Shown here one piece after another: positions 54,639-63,864 of a stretch of 64,000 nt of DNA; the first letter of the stretch is position 1, and each line of letters opens with the position of its first letter. Below the pieces are notes generated by a model that was given only the letters and a program-made list of their open reading frames with translations, was not told the DNA's origin and ran no database searches. The stretch is from Pseudomonadota bacterium (GTDB taxonomy: Bacteria > Pseudomonadota > Gammaproteobacteria > Xanthomonadales > SZUA-38): assembly GCA_039033415.1 (NCBI GenBank), contig JBCCCR010000029.1:32332-96331 (forward strand), given 5' to 3'. Both the position numbers and the translations under genes were made by a program.

Positions 54639-57206
54639 ATGCACCGAAAGTTACTGTTATCCACGTTGATTGCCGGCTGCCTGTCGGTGCCAGCCCAGTC
54701 CGCACTGGCCCAGTCGGGCGACGACGAGAGCGGCCTGGAGGAAATCGTGGTTACGGCGCGGAAGCGCGAGGAGAGTCTTCAGGAGATTCCCATCGCCATC
54801 ACCTCCGTGTCTTCGCTCGACATTCTGGAAGGTGGCCTCACTGGTCTTGAAGACCTGTCGCAGCTTGCCTCGGGTTTTTACTTCTTCAACCAAGGCCAGA
54901 ATCAGCCCGGCCGCTACAACACGCAGCTGCGTTTCCGAGGTCTGAACCAGGCCCAGTTTTCCCCCAGCTTTGAAACCGGCGCGCTGTTTATCGACGGCGT
55001 CTACGTGCTCAACGGCGGTACGTCACTCTCACTCATGGATATTGAGCGTGTAGAGGTCATCAAGGGGCCCCAGTCTGCCTACTTTGGCCGGAACACTTTC
55101 GGCGGCGCGGTGAACTTCATCACGCGCGACCCCAGCATGGAAGAATTCGGCGGTGAGGTGAATGTCAGCGGGACCCATCGCAGCCGCTTCGACGTCACCG
55201 CGTTTGTGGAAGGACCGCTCATCCCGGACGTCCTTTCCGGTAGCCTGAGCGCTCGCGTCTACGACAAGCAGGGGCATTTCACGGCTTCTGACGGCGGCCG
55301 CTTAGGTGACGAGAACACCGAGACCATCTCCGCCAAGCTGCTCTGGCAGCCCAGCGACAACTTAAGCGTTCGCTTCCGCGCCTCTTACTCGGAAGACGAC
55401 GACGGTGCGCCGGCACAGGCCTATGTCGCAGGTCGAGTCAACGATTCCTGTAGCGGTCGCACGATCACCACGCCTGCCGGCGAAACGGTCAACCCGGTTA
55501 ACTTTATCTGCGGCCAGGTACCAGACGTTGACAGCACCATTCCGGTGACGGGAAGCCGCGTGATCGACGGTAATACGACGCTGCCTGACGGCTTAAACGG
55601 TGCCGGCCTCAGCTTGGCTGAGGTTTTCGGCAGCGCGCCGCTGCCGCCTGGTGTACCGGGCATCAACGATATCGGCCTGATTCGCGAGACCCTGCGCCTG
55701 AGCGCAAGCGCCACCTACAGCTTCGACAATGGGATGGATCTGGATGTGGTCCTTGGCGTCAACGATCAGCAGGCCAATTTTATCCGTGACTTTGACCTTT
55801 CAGCATTCCCGGGTGGATTCTCGAACGACCCCCAAAACCTGGAAGACCAGAGTTTTGAGATTCGCCTGACCGGTCCACAGGATGGTCGTCTGCGGTGGTC
55901 GGCAGGCGTCAACTATTACGAGCAGGAATTTACCTCCTCGCTGACCGGCGGCACCTTCATGTTTGGGTGTATCGGCCTCGAGCCCGGAAACGATCAGTCT
56001 GACTGCGTGCCGGGGGCGGGCGGCAATCCGTTCCTGCTAGGGCCTTTCCCCAACGGCTTTGGTCAGTCTGACGAGGCCGAGGTTCTCGGGATCTTTGCCT
56101 CGCTGGACTTTGACCTGACCGATACGATCACTCTGACCGCTGAGGGACGCTATCAGCAGGACACGCTGACCAAGGGCGGCGTCACCGGCCCCGACGGGCT
56201 GAATAACGCGCCGGAATTTGAGTTCAACGAATTTCTGCCCCGCGTGATCGCCCGCTGGCAGCCGGGTCAGGACACCACGCTCTACGCCAGCTATGCGCTG
56301 GGTGTTGTGCCGGGTGACGCCAACGACTTCTTCCTCAACGCTGATGAGCAAGAGCGAGCGCAGTACCTGGCGCAGTTTCCGGGACTGAACGAATCTCTGC
56401 CCCAGGAGGAACTGGACGCCTTTGAGCTCGGCTGGAAGCAGGTGCTATTTGACGGTGCCGGCTACCTGAACGTTGCCGTGTGGTGGAATGAGTGGGTCGG
56501 CATCAAGGGTCGCTCCAGCGGGTTGATTAACGAAACCTGTACCGCTAATGACGTTGCCATCGGTGCCCCGGGCTGTACCTATGACGGCGTTATCGGAGAT
56601 GTCACCACCCGCCAGCTGCCGAATCCGGAGACCGGCGTACTCGAGCCGTTCTTCAACGCTCGCAACGTCCTGCTGGACGGCGACGCTGATCTGAAAGGCT
56701 TCGAGGTTGATGTGGGTGGAACCATTGTCGACGGCTGGACCGTTGACGCCAGCGTCGCTTACGTCGACACCGAATATACCCGCTACATCTTCAACTTTGG
56801 CGAGGCGATTTTTGGATTTTCGGACGTCACCGGCCTGTCTGTGCCCCGGGTGCCCAAGTGGAGCGGCAACCTGACCTCAACCTACCGTTTCGATCTGCCT
56901 GGTGCCTGGGAGGGTTTTGCCCGTACCGACATCAACTATTTCGGCGAAACGTTTACCGACGAGCGTAATCTGGCGTTTACCGAAGACTATTTTATCACTG
57001 ACGTTCGGATCGGCGCGGAGACCGACAAGTATCGGGTTGAGCTGTTCGTCAACAACCTGTTCGACGTTGACGCCTGGGCCAGCGGTGCCCGGTTCTCGGA
57101 CACGGCGTTCCCGGTGGACTTCGGCAACTTCTTTGTGCAGCAGGGGGTCAACGTGGCACCCAACGATCGACAGGAGTTCGGCCTGCGCGCCAGCATCATG
57201 TTCTGA
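54639..57206 (+). CDS. TonB-dependent outer-membrane receptor
   Basis: 855 residues from ATG 54639 (AGGGG seven bases upstream; a TTG-started longer frame adds seven residues). Signal peptide 'MHRKLLLSTLIAGCLSVPAQ' is followed by the TonB box region 'GLEEIVVTARKREESLQEIP' and a plug domain with 'YVLNGGTSLSLMDIERVEVI' and 'FGRNTFGGAVNFIT', then a 22-strand barrel ending 'EFGLRASIMF' with terminal Phe. 'VTARKREESLQEIPIAIT' is typical of the large group of receptors for complex carbohydrates or aromatic-derived compounds in this order. No siderophore genes are near; the GntR and cupin genes suggest a carbon substrate. Confidence 0.93.
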   Translation: MHRKLLLSTLIAGCLSVPAQSALAQSGDDESGLEEIVVTARKREESLQEIPIAITSVSSLDILEGGLTGLEDLSQLASGFYFFNQGQNQPGRYNTQLRFRGLNQAQFSPSFETGALFIDGVYVLNGGTSLSLMDIERVEVIKGPQSAYFGRNTFGGAVNFITRDPSMEEFGGEVNVSGTHRSRFDVTAFVEGPLIPDVLSGSLSARVYDKQGHFTASDGGRLGDENTETISAKLLWQPSDNLSVRFRASYSEDDDGAPAQAYVAGRVNDSCSGRTITTPAGETVNPVNFICGQVPDVDSTIPVTGSRVIDGNTTLPDGLNGAGLSLAEVFGSAPLPPGVPGINDIGLIRETLRLSASATYSFDNGMDLDVVLGVNDQQANFIRDFDLSAFPGGFSNDPQNLEDQSFEIRLTGPQDGRLRWSAGVNYYEQEFTSSLTGGTFMFGCIGLEPGNDQSDCVPGAGGNPFLLGPFPNGFGQSDEAEVLGIFASLDFDLTDTITLTAEGRYQQDTLTKGGVTGPDGLNNAPEFEFNEFLPRVIARWQPGQDTTLYASYALGVVPGDANDFFLNADEQERAQYLAQFPGLNESLPQEELDAFELGWKQVLFDGAGYLNVAVWWNEWVGIKGRSSGLINETCTANDVAIGAPGCTYDGVIGDVTTRQLPNPETGVLEPFFNARNVLLDGDADLKGFEVDVGGTIVDGWTVDASVAYVDTEYTRYIFNFGEAIFGFSDVTGLSVPRVPKWSGNLTSTYRFDLPGAWEGFARTDINYFGETFTDERNLAFTEDYFITDVRIGAETDKYRVELFVNNLFDVDAWASGARFSDTAFPVDFGNFFVQQGVNVAPNDRQEFGLRASIMF

Positions 57207-57217
57207 TTTAATGGAAG

Positions 57218-57242
57218 GCCCCGCCGGCACCGCCGGCGGGGC
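57218..57242 (+). terminator. GC-rich hairpin after the TonB receptor
   Basis: GCCCCGCCGGC and GCCGGCGGGGC pair perfectly around a 3-base loop, 11 bases after the receptor stop. No T-run follows. It separates the receptor from the regulator gene 46 bases downstream, so it may reduce read-through. Confidence 0.6.
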
Positions 57243-57288
57243 ACACTTACGAAAACGAGGGGTGCGCTGACGCGCAAATAAAGGGGCC

Positions 57289-58077
57289 ATGCCACAACTG
57301 ACGGTGGACGAATCGCTGAACGCTATCCGGCCGGATTGGGATCTGGTCAGCAGCGGTTCGATGTCCCGAGCCCCGCTCTATTATCAGCTTTACACCGTCC
57401 TGCGCGGTGCCATCTATGACGGCAAGCTGGCCTACAAAAGCCAGATCCCGAGCGAGCAGCGCCTCGCAGACGCTTTTGCAATCTCCCGGATCACCGCCAA
57501 GCGGGCCATGGATGAGCTTGCGGCTGAGGGCCTGATCGCCCGCTTCCGTGGCAAAGGTTCCCACGTGACCTATCAGTACTCACCGCAGCCCGTTCGGGCG
57601 CCGCTGGTGGGGATGCTGGAAAACCTCGCTGAGATGGGCAAACACAGCAGTGTCAGGGTGCTGTCGATTGAACGGCTCGTACCACCGGAGTCGATTCGGG
57701 ACCTTCTCGATCTTACGCCCAGCGACAAGGTGCACAAGCTCGTGCGGGTCCGCAGCAACGAAGACGGTGAGCCGTTTGCTTACTACGTGAGCTGGACTGC
57801 CGGTATCCGTCGGGGCTATACCCGCAGCAAGCTCGAGTCGACACCCCGGCTGGAGATCTTCCACGACAACGGGCTGAGGCTGAGCAACGTCAGCCAGGTG
57901 CTCAGCGCCGAGCCGGCGACACCGTCGGTGGCGGCTGAGCTGGACGTCGAGCCCGGCACGGCGCTGCTATCCATCCGGCGTCTGTCGTCGGTCGAAGGTC
58001 CACGCATCGTCGATGTGCTCGACTGTCTCTACAACCCCAAACGCTATAAGTACGCCATGGAGCTGAGTCTTGATTGA
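57289..58077 (+). CDS. GntR family transcriptional regulator with UTRA domain
   Basis: 262 residues. The N-terminal winged helix-turn-helix (~28-95) reads 'YYQLYTVLRGAIYDGKL', 'IPSEQRLADAFAISRITAKR' and 'GLIARFRGKGSHV'. The C-terminal UTRA effector domain (~105-255) shows 'VHKLVRVRSNEDGEPFAYYV' and 'ALLSIRRLSSVEGPRIVDVL'. HutC/UTRA regulators usually repress a neighbouring catabolic or uptake operon until a small metabolite binds. The natural targets are the receptor before it and the genes after it. Confidence 0.9.
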   Translation: MPQLTVDESLNAIRPDWDLVSSGSMSRAPLYYQLYTVLRGAIYDGKLAYKSQIPSEQRLADAFAISRITAKRAMDELAAEGLIARFRGKGSHVTYQYSPQPVRAPLVGMLENLAEMGKHSSVRVLSIERLVPPESIRDLLDLTPSDKVHKLVRVRSNEDGEPFAYYVSWTAGIRRGYTRSKLESTPRLEIFHDNGLRLSNVSQVLSAEPATPSVAAELDVEPGTALLSIRRLSSVEGPRIVDVLDCLYNPKRYKYAMELSLD

Positions 58078-58124
58078 TCCGGCGCCGAAGGCTTGAATCA
58101 AAATTCACAGGAGCGGAGGAACCT

Positions 58125-58391
58125 ATGACCTTTATCTATACCAAGATCGACCGGGAGTTGCCGGACGAAGTGCGCGAGTGGCTGGAGCAGGAGGGCAAGG
58201 AACAAGAAGAGCGCTACCAGAAAATTGTCGCGGAGATGAAGGCGCTTAACCCCTCTCGCGATCAGTGGTACGAAGAGTTCTTCGAGCGGTTGAAGAAGTA
58301 TGGCTTCAACGCTGACGGTGATCAGCGGGTCAAAATCAAAGAAGAAGAGCTGCCGGTGAAGCCCGACGGCGAACACGTTGTTGTCTACTGA
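58125..58391 (+). CDS. Small charged protein of unknown function (88 residues)
   Basis: ATG 58125 follows a strong AGGAGCGGAGGA site; a longer frame from 58074 is not needed. The product is highly charged, with a helical core 'VREWLEQEGKEQEERYQKIV' and an unusual 'PVKPDGEHVVVY' end. No family is recognised. It lies 47 bases after the regulator and 14 before the cupin gene, so it should be in the same transcript and may be a subunit or chaperone of that protein. Confidence 0.75.
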   Translation: MTFIYTKIDRELPDEVREWLEQEGKEQEERYQKIVAEMKALNPSRDQWYEEFFERLKKYGFNADGDQRVKIKEEELPVKPDGEHVVVY

Positions 58392-58405
58392 AGGGGATTA
58401 GAAAC

Positions 58406-59365
58406 ATGTCCAGACCACATATCGAACCGTTTTGCGATCGCGACGTACCCTTCAAGAACATGACCCTGCCGGGCTTCGGCGTCGGTTTCAGCTACAAGAT
58501 GCTCAGCTTCGATACCGAAATCGGGTCCTGCACCATGACCGTGCAGCTCGCCGGCGGGTACCGTCAGGCGCCCGGGTTCAGCTACTCGGAGCTCGAGTTC
58601 ATCGTTGTTGAAGGCAACATTCAGGTCGGCGACAAGAGCTGTCGCAAGGGCCACTACTTTTATGTCCCGGCGGGTTACGCGCTGCCGGAGATCACCAGCG
58701 ATCAGGGTGCGCTCCTGCTGATGATGTACAACACGGCAGAACCGAGTCGCGTGGATAGCGATCAGCACCACCCGCAATCTCGCGCCGAGCTCTATCATGA
58801 TGTCGACTCTTTTGGTGACATCGTCTGGCAGCCGGGCAATCTGGTCAGTCCGTCGGTGGCGTCGGGGTGCATGATCAAGCTGCTGAACTTCAATCCGCAG
58901 ACCTACGCCATGACGTTCCTGTACTGCATGACCCCGGATTTCCATCAGGACAATATCTCCTACCACGACTGTGCGGAGGAGGGATATCACCTCTGGGGCA
59001 CGTCCTGGATGATGCAGTTTGGTGATTTGCCCACGGGTGGCTACTTCTGGCGTCCGCCGTATATCAACCACGGTGCTTTTGCGAGTGAGTTTGGCTGTAT
59101 CGCCATCGGTCGCACCGACTCGAAGCTGTTCAATCACTTCCACTACAACCCGTGGAGCACACCTGATCAGAACGAGCTGCGGTCAGCAGCCCGGCTCGCC
59201 AAACGCGATCCGATTCTCTACAAGTGGTGCGTCAACAATGCGCATAACCATCCTCACGGACCCGAAGACTTTGAGGATACGATGCAGCGTCGCGGTGGTG
59301 GTCATACCCACGCTGACGGAACACACCATCACCACGACCACAACGGAGATCACGTCCACGACTGA
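58406..59365 (+). CDS. Cupin-fold protein with histidine-rich C-terminal tail
   Basis: 319 residues, soluble, with the two-module pattern of bicupins: 'SYSELEFIVVEGNIQVGDKS' with 'GHYFYVPAGYALPE' in the first half, and 'EEGYHLWGTSWMMQFGDL', 'TGGYFWRPPYINHGAFASEF' in the second. Such proteins include dioxygenases, isomerases and hydrolases that hold a metal through histidines. The last ~20 residues are almost half histidine ('HTHADGTHHHHDHNGDHVHD'), a likely Ni/Zn/Fe-binding or storage tail. No specific enzyme is identified. A strong terminator follows. Confidence 0.8.
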   Translation: MSRPHIEPFCDRDVPFKNMTLPGFGVGFSYKMLSFDTEIGSCTMTVQLAGGYRQAPGFSYSELEFIVVEGNIQVGDKSCRKGHYFYVPAGYALPEITSDQGALLLMMYNTAEPSRVDSDQHHPQSRAELYHDVDSFGDIVWQPGNLVSPSVASGCMIKLLNFNPQTYAMTFLYCMTPDFHQDNISYHDCAEEGYHLWGTSWMMQFGDLPTGGYFWRPPYINHGAFASEFGCIAIGRTDSKLFNHFHYNPWSTPDQNELRSAARLAKRDPILYKWCVNNAHNHPHGPEDFEDTMQRRGGGHTHADGTHHHHDHNGDHVHD

Positions 59366-59393
59366 GGGCGAGTACCGGCGTTGCTCATCCATC

Positions 59394-59426
59394 GACGGGC
59401 CCGCGCAGCAGCTGCGCGGGCCCGTC
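59394..59426. terminator. Strong hairpin terminator between convergent genes
   Basis: GACGGGCCCGCGCAG and CTGCGCGGGCCCGTC (15 bp, perfect) with a 3-base loop, followed by TTTGGTT. It lies between the cupin (+) and leuD-type (-) stops and should end transcription from the plus strand; from the other side the T-run is absent. Confidence 0.85.
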
Positions 59427-59445
59427 TTTGGTTATGAATGGCTGA

Positions 59446-60093
59446 TCAGTCGCCGTTCGATGACGCCGGGAGTACCGCCCAGGAATGCTGCTGACGATAG
59501 GCCTCGGCAAAGCGGTTGATATCGTCCTGGAACTGCAGACTGAAGTCGATGAAATCCAGACCGTTGAGCAGCATGTGGCGGTCGGCCTCGTCGATCTTGA
59601 ACGAAAAGCTGTGCAGGTCGCCGGCCTCGACCCGATTGTTCGTCAAGTCGACGGTCAGCTGGTTGGCCTGCGGATCAACTTCGCAGAACCGGCGCAGCGC
59701 GGCGATCTCGTCCGCCGGCAGATCGATCGCCAGCAGCCCGTTTCGCCCGCAGTTCATGCGAAAAATGGCGCCGAAGCCCTCAGCGATAATCGCGCGGATG
59801 CCAAAATCGGTGAGTGCCCACACGGCGTGCTCACGAGATGAGCCGCAGCCAAAGTTGCGGCCGCTCAGCAGAATGCTGGCGTCGCGGTAAGCTGGCTGAT
59901 TAAGCACGAAGTTTTCGGCCGGCCCGATTTTCTGGCTGCCGTCGTAGCGGTAGCGCCAGCCGGCAAACAGGCCTGCGCCGAGACCGCTCTTGCTCACCCG
60001 CTTCATTTCTCGGGACGGGATCAGCTGATCGGTATCGATGTTGTCCTGCATGATCGGGGCGGCGACGCCCTGGTGCACCGTAAACGCCCTCAT
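59446..60093 (-). CDS. leuD: LeuD-type hydro-lyase, small subunit
   Basis: 215 residues from ATG 60093; the long frame upstream lies inside leuC. 'VAAPIMQDNIDTDQLIPSRE' and 'GRNFGCGSSREHAVWAL' are the swivel-domain signatures of isopropylmalate isomerase small subunits. Together with LeuC it normally interconverts 2- and 3-isopropylmalate. No leuA or leuB is adjacent and the neighbours are catabolic-looking, so a related substrate such as a methyl-maleate is possible. Its start overlaps the leuC stop by 4 bp. Confidence 0.88.
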   Translation of the reverse strand: MRAFTVHQGVAAPIMQDNIDTDQLIPSREMKRVSKSGLGAGLFAGWRYRYDGSQKIGPAENFVLNQPAYRDASILLSGRNFGCGSSREHAVWALTDFGIRAIIAEGFGAIFRMNCGRNGLLAIDLPADEIAALRRFCEVDPQANQLTVDLTNNRVEAGDLHSFSFKIDEADRHMLLNGLDFIDFSLQFQDDINRFAEAYRQQHSWAVLPASSNGD

Positions 60094-61505
60094 GCCGCTG
60101 CCTCCTGATATTGGCGCACGTCCGCGATGCATCCGGCGACAGCCGCGGCGGCCACCGACGCCGGGCTGGCGAGGTGGGTGCGGGTGCGGGGGCCCTGCCG
60201 GCCGCGGAAGTTTCGGTTGGTGCTCGACACCACCCGTTGCTCCGGTCCAAACCCCTCGCCGCCGGCATTGAAACACAGGGAGCAGCCGGGTTCCCGCCAC
60301 TCAAAGCCGCTGCCGGTGAAAATCTGATCGAGCCCCTCCTGCTCAGCCGCTTGCTTCACCTGCGCGGAGGCCGGGGTGCAAATCGCCCTGACTCCCTCAG
60401 CGACCCTGCGCCCTTTGAGAACTGCAGCGGCGGATCGAAGGTCACTCAGCCGAGCATTGGTGCATGAGCCAATAAACGCGCCGTCGATCGGCAGCCCGAT
60501 CAGCGGCTGGCCGGGCTTGAGACCCATGTAGTCCATGGCTTGGGTGAACTCAGCGCGCTGTTCGTTGCTGTCCGCTGTGTCCAGTTCTGGCGCGCCGGCG
60601 GTGACCGCCACGGCATGCTGGGGACTGATACCCCACGTGACGGTCGGCGGAACCTCGCTCACGTCGATGGAAAGCACCTTATCGAAGGCCGCTTCATCGT
60701 CGCTGCGAAGCGCTCGCCATTGTTCCACCGCTTCATCCCAGCGGTTACCTACGGGTGCGTAGGGTCGGCCTGCCACGTAGCTGATGGTTTTTTCGTCCGG
60801 CGCAATCAGCCCGGTAAACGCCGAGAACTCCACAGCCATATTGCACAGCGTAAAGCGCGCCTCCATGTCGAGCGCGCGGATGGCGGGCCCGCGAAACTCC
60901 ATGGCGTGGTTGGCTGCACCCGCTGCCGAGTATTTCCCGATCAGGTAGAGAATCAAGTCCTTAGCGGTCACGCCGTTGGCCAGCTCGCCGCTGAACTCCA
61001 CCGCGAGCTGCAGCGGCTTGCGGGCTCGCAGCGTCTCGGTGGCCAGCGCGTGTTCGCAGTTGCTGGTGCCGATACCCCAACCGATTGCGCCGAGCGCACC
61101 GAGGGTGCACGTATGGCTGTCCGGGCAGACGACCACCAGGCCGGGCAGGGTGATGGCCTGCTCAGCCGAAATGAGGTGGGCAATGCCGTGACGGGGATCG
61201 TTGATATCAAATAGCGTGATGCCGGCCTCGCGGGCAGTGGCTCGCATGGTCGTGATAAACGCTTCGCCGCCGGGCACCTCGGTGGCGTCACCGCGGCCAG
61301 GATAGGTGTCCAGAATATGGTCCATGGTGGCAAACACCTGGGCGGGGTTGCGAACCTCGCGACTGCTTTCGGCCAGGCTGGTCAGCGCCACCCCGCCCGT
61401 CCGCTCGTGCAGAAACACTCGGTCCACGTAGACCAGAGAGGAGCCGTCGTCCAGGTTGCGGACCACGTGACGATCCCAGATCTTGTCAAACAGCGTTTGG
61501 GGCAT
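60090..61505 (-). CDS. leuC: LeuC-type hydro-lyase, large subunit (aconitase family)
   Basis: 471 residues from ATG 61505, matching the family start 'MPQTLFDKIWDRHVV'; an upstream in-frame start at 61565 exists. It carries a [4Fe-4S] cluster held by Cys in 'GSCTNARLSDL' and the pair in 'EPGCSLC'; 'VVCPDSHTCTLGALGAIGWG' is also typical. With LeuD it forms an isopropylmalate-isomerase-like enzyme. It is divergent from the VOC-MFS operon across a 64-base gap, which suggests shared control. Confidence 0.9.
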   Translation of the reverse strand: MPQTLFDKIWDRHVVRNLDDGSSLVYVDRVFLHERTGGVALTSLAESSREVRNPAQVFATMDHILDTYPGRGDATEVPGGEAFITTMRATAREAGITLFDINDPRHGIAHLISAEQAITLPGLVVVCPDSHTCTLGALGAIGWGIGTSNCEHALATETLRARKPLQLAVEFSGELANGVTAKDLILYLIGKYSAAGAANHAMEFRGPAIRALDMEARFTLCNMAVEFSAFTGLIAPDEKTISYVAGRPYAPVGNRWDEAVEQWRALRSDDEAAFDKVLSIDVSEVPPTVTWGISPQHAVAVTAGAPELDTADSNEQRAEFTQAMDYMGLKPGQPLIGLPIDGAFIGSCTNARLSDLRSAAAVLKGRRVAEGVRAICTPASAQVKQAAEQEGLDQIFTGSGFEWREPGCSLCFNAGGEGFGPEQRVVSSTNRNFRGRQGPRTRTHLASPASVAAAAVAGCIADVRQYQEAAA

Positions 61506-61530
61506 ATTGTCCGAATGCGTTAAAAGACCT

Positions 61531-61544
61531 AATTGTATAACATT
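61531..61544. promoter_or_regulatory. Quasi-palindrome in the leuC/VOC divergent promoter region
   Basis: AATTGTATAACATT is nearly self-complementary around a central TATA. Just outside it lie AAAAG and CTTTT, and further out CCGAA and TTCGG, giving overall symmetry in this 64-base gap. On the minus strand it also supplies a TATACA-like -10 element for leuC. It could be the operator for both operons. Confidence 0.4.
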
Positions 61545-61569
61545 AAGACTTTTAGTTCGGGGCATCGCG

Positions 61570-62613
61570 GTGGCAGAAGCCAGCGAAGATAAAGGCGATC
61601 ACGGCCCTGCCCAGCGACAGACGCAGGCCGGCATCCACGAGTTTATCTTTGGCGCCCCAAACGCAGAGCGAGAAGCCCTGCTGCGGTTCTGGGCGGTTCT
61701 CGGTTTTGAGCCGGTTGACGAGGGGCGCCTCGGGCCGGAGGCCGCTGGCCTGGCTTATGCGCATCGCCAGGGCCTGACCAGCGTTCGTCTTCGCCATCGC
61801 GGCTGCGATACGTTCAACACCGGTCTGGTTCGTCTGCAGTTCTGGGATCAGCTGCGTAACGAAGGTCTGGACGACACGCGGCCGCTGGTGGTGGGCAGCC
61901 GATGGATGGGCCTCTATACCCAGGATATCCTCCAGCTCCGAGACAGCCTGACGAACAGTGAACAGCAGCGTGAGTGGGCGCTGTGGGTATCCCCGCTGGT
62001 CAATGCGCCGCTGAGCCACCCTCCCGCAGAAGTGGACTTTTACCGACCGTTTGTCGGCCTGCGCGAAACGCTGGTGTTCGGGCGGCGATTCCGGCTGGCA
62101 TTTATCCAGCGCGCGGGCTTTGACCGGCCGGGCTTCGGGACCATTGACGACCGTCTGGCGTTCCGCAACACCGAAGGCAGCCACGCGAACATCGTGCAGC
62201 CCGCCGGTCGGTTTGACTCTGCGTTTTACAAGCGCGTGTTCGGCTTCGAAACCGCACCCTATGGTGATGCCCACGATTCGGGTACCGAGCAAACGACAAT
62301 AGAGGCGCTAGCTCTGCGTCCAGGGGAAACCTTCCACATCGAGCGGACGCGGGCCCTGGATTGCCCCAGCGGCCTGCTGCAGATCTATTCGTCTTACCTC
62401 GCCGGCGATGATCGGCGCGATCGATCGCGCCCGGGCTGCGGCAACCTGTGCGCCTATTCGGTCAAGGTGCGGGACCTGGATCGGCTTTGCGCGGAGGTCG
62501 GCGATGCCGGTGGGGTGGTCAGCGACCGATTCGAAGACGAGTTTGGCGAAGCTTCGGTCTGCTTTGACGGCCCTGACGGCTATGCCTGGGTTGCGGTTGC
62601 TGATGTGGGCTGA
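61570..62613 (+). CDS. Two-module VOC (glyoxalase/dioxygenase-like) protein
   Basis: 347 residues from GTG 61570 (GGGG upstream). The vicinal-oxygen-chelate fold is seen in 'IHEFIFGAPNAEREALLRFW' and in 'ANIVQPAGRFDSAFYKRVFG', i.e. at least two paired modules; the size fits a four-module extradiol-like or 4-hydroxyphenylpyruvate-dioxygenase-like arrangement, but I cannot identify the full set of metal ligands. The last strand reads 'GYAWVAVADVG' with no Glu at the usual place. First gene of an operon with an MFS transporter (11-bp overlap) and an oxidoreductase. Confidence 0.7.
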   Translation: MAEASEDKGDHGPAQRQTQAGIHEFIFGAPNAEREALLRFWAVLGFEPVDEGRLGPEAAGLAYAHRQGLTSVRLRHRGCDTFNTGLVRLQFWDQLRNEGLDDTRPLVVGSRWMGLYTQDILQLRDSLTNSEQQREWALWVSPLVNAPLSHPPAEVDFYRPFVGLRETLVFGRRFRLAFIQRAGFDRPGFGTIDDRLAFRNTEGSHANIVQPAGRFDSAFYKRVFGFETAPYGDAHDSGTEQTTIEALALRPGETFHIERTRALDCPSGLLQIYSSYLAGDDRRDRSRPGCGNLCAYSVKVRDLDRLCAEVGDAGGVVSDRFEDEFGEASVCFDGPDGYAWVAVADVG

Positions 62614-63838
62614 GCTTCGCGGCTATCCCATCACGGCGTTTGTCGTTTGTCTGTTGGCCTATACAACGGCGCAGATGGATCTCGCGCTGTTCGGGTTTGC
62701 CATTCCTGCCATCCGGGAGGAGTTTAACCTCAGCCTTTCCGGGGTGATGACCATCGTCTCCAGCGCGTTTGTGCTGGGCGGTCTGCTGATCGTGTGGCTG
62801 GCGCTGCTGGCCGATCGGCTGGGACGCAAAGCGCTTTTCAAGCTGTCGCTCCTGGCCTCGTCCATACTGGTGGCGCTGCACGGCGCAGCGGTCAACTCGC
62901 TGACGCTGATGTTCCTCCGCGGCAGCAGCATCGCTGCGGGCGGCCTGTCGTATCCGGTGACGGGCGCGATTATCTCGGAGGAGTTTCCGGCCCGGTCCCG
63001 CGGGTTGTTTCTGGGTTTCCTGCAGATCGGTTACCCGCTCGGGTGGGCGCTGGCGTCGCTATGGGCGGCGTGGCTCCTGAGCCAGCATAGCTGGCGCTGG
63101 CTGTTTCTCACCGGCCTGGTCAGCCTGCCGTTGATCTGGGTGGTCCACCGCCTGATTCGCGAGCCGCGCCGCGCGGTTGAGGCGCGCGGGGTCGGCCAGG
63201 AAAAGGTTCGGCTCAAGGAGCTGTTTTCGCCCGGCCTGCGCCGCCGAACGGCGCTGCTCTTTTGCGCGCAGTTCTTGTTTGTTTGGGCGTACGCGGGCTC
63301 AATTTTTCTTTTTCCCAGCTACCTCGCGGAACACCGGAGCATGGCGGCCGTGGAGTTTTCGCTCCTCATTGGTGCCGGCAACGCTATCGGCATCATCGGC
63401 TACATCCTGGCTGCGGTGATCGGGGAGTTTTATATGACCCGACGAAACACGGTCGTGCTGTGGACGCTGCTGGGCGCGCTGATGTTTCAGGTGCTGGTTT
63501 GGGGTGCGGAAAGTTACGGCCAGATCCTGGCGGCTTACGGGGTGATGAGCATGTTTTTTTACGGCAGCGCCGCCGTCAAGTTTGCCTACCTGGCTGAGGT
63601 GTTTCCGACGCGCGCGCGCGCCACGGCGATGGCAACGTGCGGCTCTTTTGCCGTCACGCTCGGTTCCGCGGCGGGGCCGCTGTTGGCCTCGCTGGCGGTG
63701 GAGACGGTGGGCTGGACCGTGGGCTACTCGCTCCTGGTTGGGGTGCCGCTATTTCTTGCCGGCTGCCTGTACCTGTTTCTTACGCCGGTGGCGTCGGGGC
63801 TGGAGGTGGAAGAGGTGGAGCGCGTACTCGCCACCTAG
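62603..63838 (+). CDS. MFS transporter
   Basis: 411 residues from ATG 62603, which overlaps the VOC stop; longer frames only add non-membrane sequence encoded inside that gene. Twelve membrane helices are visible, with 'LADRLGRKALFKLSLLASSI' as the MFS A-motif loop after helix 2 and a matching 'FPTRARATAMATCGSFAV' in the second half, as in the metabolite/aromatic-acid H+ symporters. It probably imports the substrate of the surrounding catabolic genes. Confidence 0.88.
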   Translation: MWAELRGYPITAFVVCLLAYTTAQMDLALFGFAIPAIREEFNLSLSGVMTIVSSAFVLGGLLIVWLALLADRLGRKALFKLSLLASSILVALHGAAVNSLTLMFLRGSSIAAGGLSYPVTGAIISEEFPARSRGLFLGFLQIGYPLGWALASLWAAWLLSQHSWRWLFLTGLVSLPLIWVVHRLIREPRRAVEARGVGQEKVRLKELFSPGLRRRTALLFCAQFLFVWAYAGSIFLFPSYLAEHRSMAAVEFSLLIGAGNAIGIIGYILAAVIGEFYMTRRNTVVLWTLLGALMFQVLVWGAESYGQILAAYGVMSMFFYGSAAVKFAYLAEVFPTRARATAMATCGSFAVTLGSAAGPLLASLAVETVGWTVGYSLLVGVPLFLAGCLYLFLTPVASGLEVEEVERVLAT

Positions 63839-63864
63839 AAGATGATTGATAGAGGTTAAGCCAC

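Noticed and set aside
59446..60300. Long form of leuD starting at 60300
   Set aside because: The extra N-terminus is encoded inside leuC, is low complexity, and the family start is ATG 60093.
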